Assembly (NCBI RefSeq): GCF_001570605.1
Contig: NZ_BBXG01000002.1
Coordinates: 280,549-344,548 of the forward strand
Reading direction: 5' to 3'
Length of the DNA stretch: 64,000 nucleotides
DNA from: Herbidospora cretacea
Lineage (GTDB): Bacteria; Actinomycetota; Actinomycetes; Streptosporangiales; Streptosporangiaceae
In this document: positions 63,981 to 64,000 of the stretch, piece by piece
How positions within the stretch are numbered: the stretch's first letter is position 1
Layout of the letters: each line of letters opens with the position of its first letter
The notes under the pieces: model-generated
The model's database searches: none
What the model was told of the DNA's origin: nothing
The model's input: only the letters and a program-made list of their open reading frames with translations
Made by a program: the position numbers and the translations under genes

Positions 63981-64000
63981 TCAGGACGCTGCACGAGAAC
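63977..64000 (+). CDS. Start of next operon gene (truncated at window edge)
   Basis: GTG 63977 overlaps the ATPase stop (GTGA) and reads VIRTLHEN to the end of the window. The likely product, from the operon's context, is a glycosidase or related enzyme, but eight codons cannot tell. Confidence 0.35.

Overview
The window joins two kinds of DNA. Positions 1 to about 42,850 are a temperate phage genome (a prophage cut off at the left edge of the window). Positions about 43,000 to 64,000 are chromosome of a very GC-rich, probably Streptosporangiales-like, actinomycete. The chromosomal assignment rests on extreme G/C at third codon positions, an SCO5389-type protein next to its ATPase partner, two LytR-CpsA-Psr proteins, a membrane Ser/Thr kinase and a CebR/CelR-type operator. 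The phage part is visibly less GC-rich, densely packed with ATGA-type overlaps, and ends in a tyrosine integrase.

Prophage layout. Positions 1-8,394 (+) carry early/replication genes: three DUF6197-like small proteins, a primase split over two overlapping frames, a DnaQ-type exonuclease, a C5-cytosine methyltransferase with a second apparent gene embedded in another frame, an RNA ligase and a sigma-like protein. A structured RNA with its own promoter follows at about 8,400-8,600. Positions 8,604-11,716 (-) hold an Lsr2 homologue, a winged-helix protein, a SLOG-like protein, small membrane proteins and a GntR-type repressor; three of these genes carry an 11-bp start-associated repeat. Two small + genes (11,813-12,336) and a run of small - genes (12,437-16,015) follow. 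Positions 16,016-18,157 are mostly non-coding and full of dyads and hairpins, interrupted by a YkgJ-type gene. Positions 18,158-41,244 (+) are the late operon: TerL, portal, an Acb2-like small protein, a 1,714-aa internal protein, an NlpC/P60 peptidase, three tRNAs (Met, Gln, Lys), scaffold, N4-gp56-like capsid, fibres, a tail tube/nozzle-like pair and a lysis cassette with a CHAP-LysM endolysin. No tape-measure gene is seen, which points to a podovirus-like virion.

Chromosome layout. The integrase abuts a secreted protein gene. Next come a GNAT acetyltransferase, an aminotransferase divergent from a LysR regulator, RNase HII, a potassium channel, and the SCO5389/ATPase pair with a Zur-like box. 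Then come a Ser/Thr kinase-like protein lacking the usual catalytic lysine, an Ssu-type sulfonate ABC operon ending in an Rrf2 regulator, two LCP cell-wall glycopolymer ligases, and a LacI regulator divergent from a family-5 ABC importer. The importer carries a perfect CebR-type operator and continues past the window's right edge.

The most interesting observations are the overprinted gene inside the phage methyltransferase (good ribosome binding site, two frames that both look conserved), the GCACACAGCGC repeat at phage start codons, the structured non-coding phage regions, the Acb2-like candidate anti-CBASS protein, and the predicted beta-glucoside regulon built on a peptide-type transporter.
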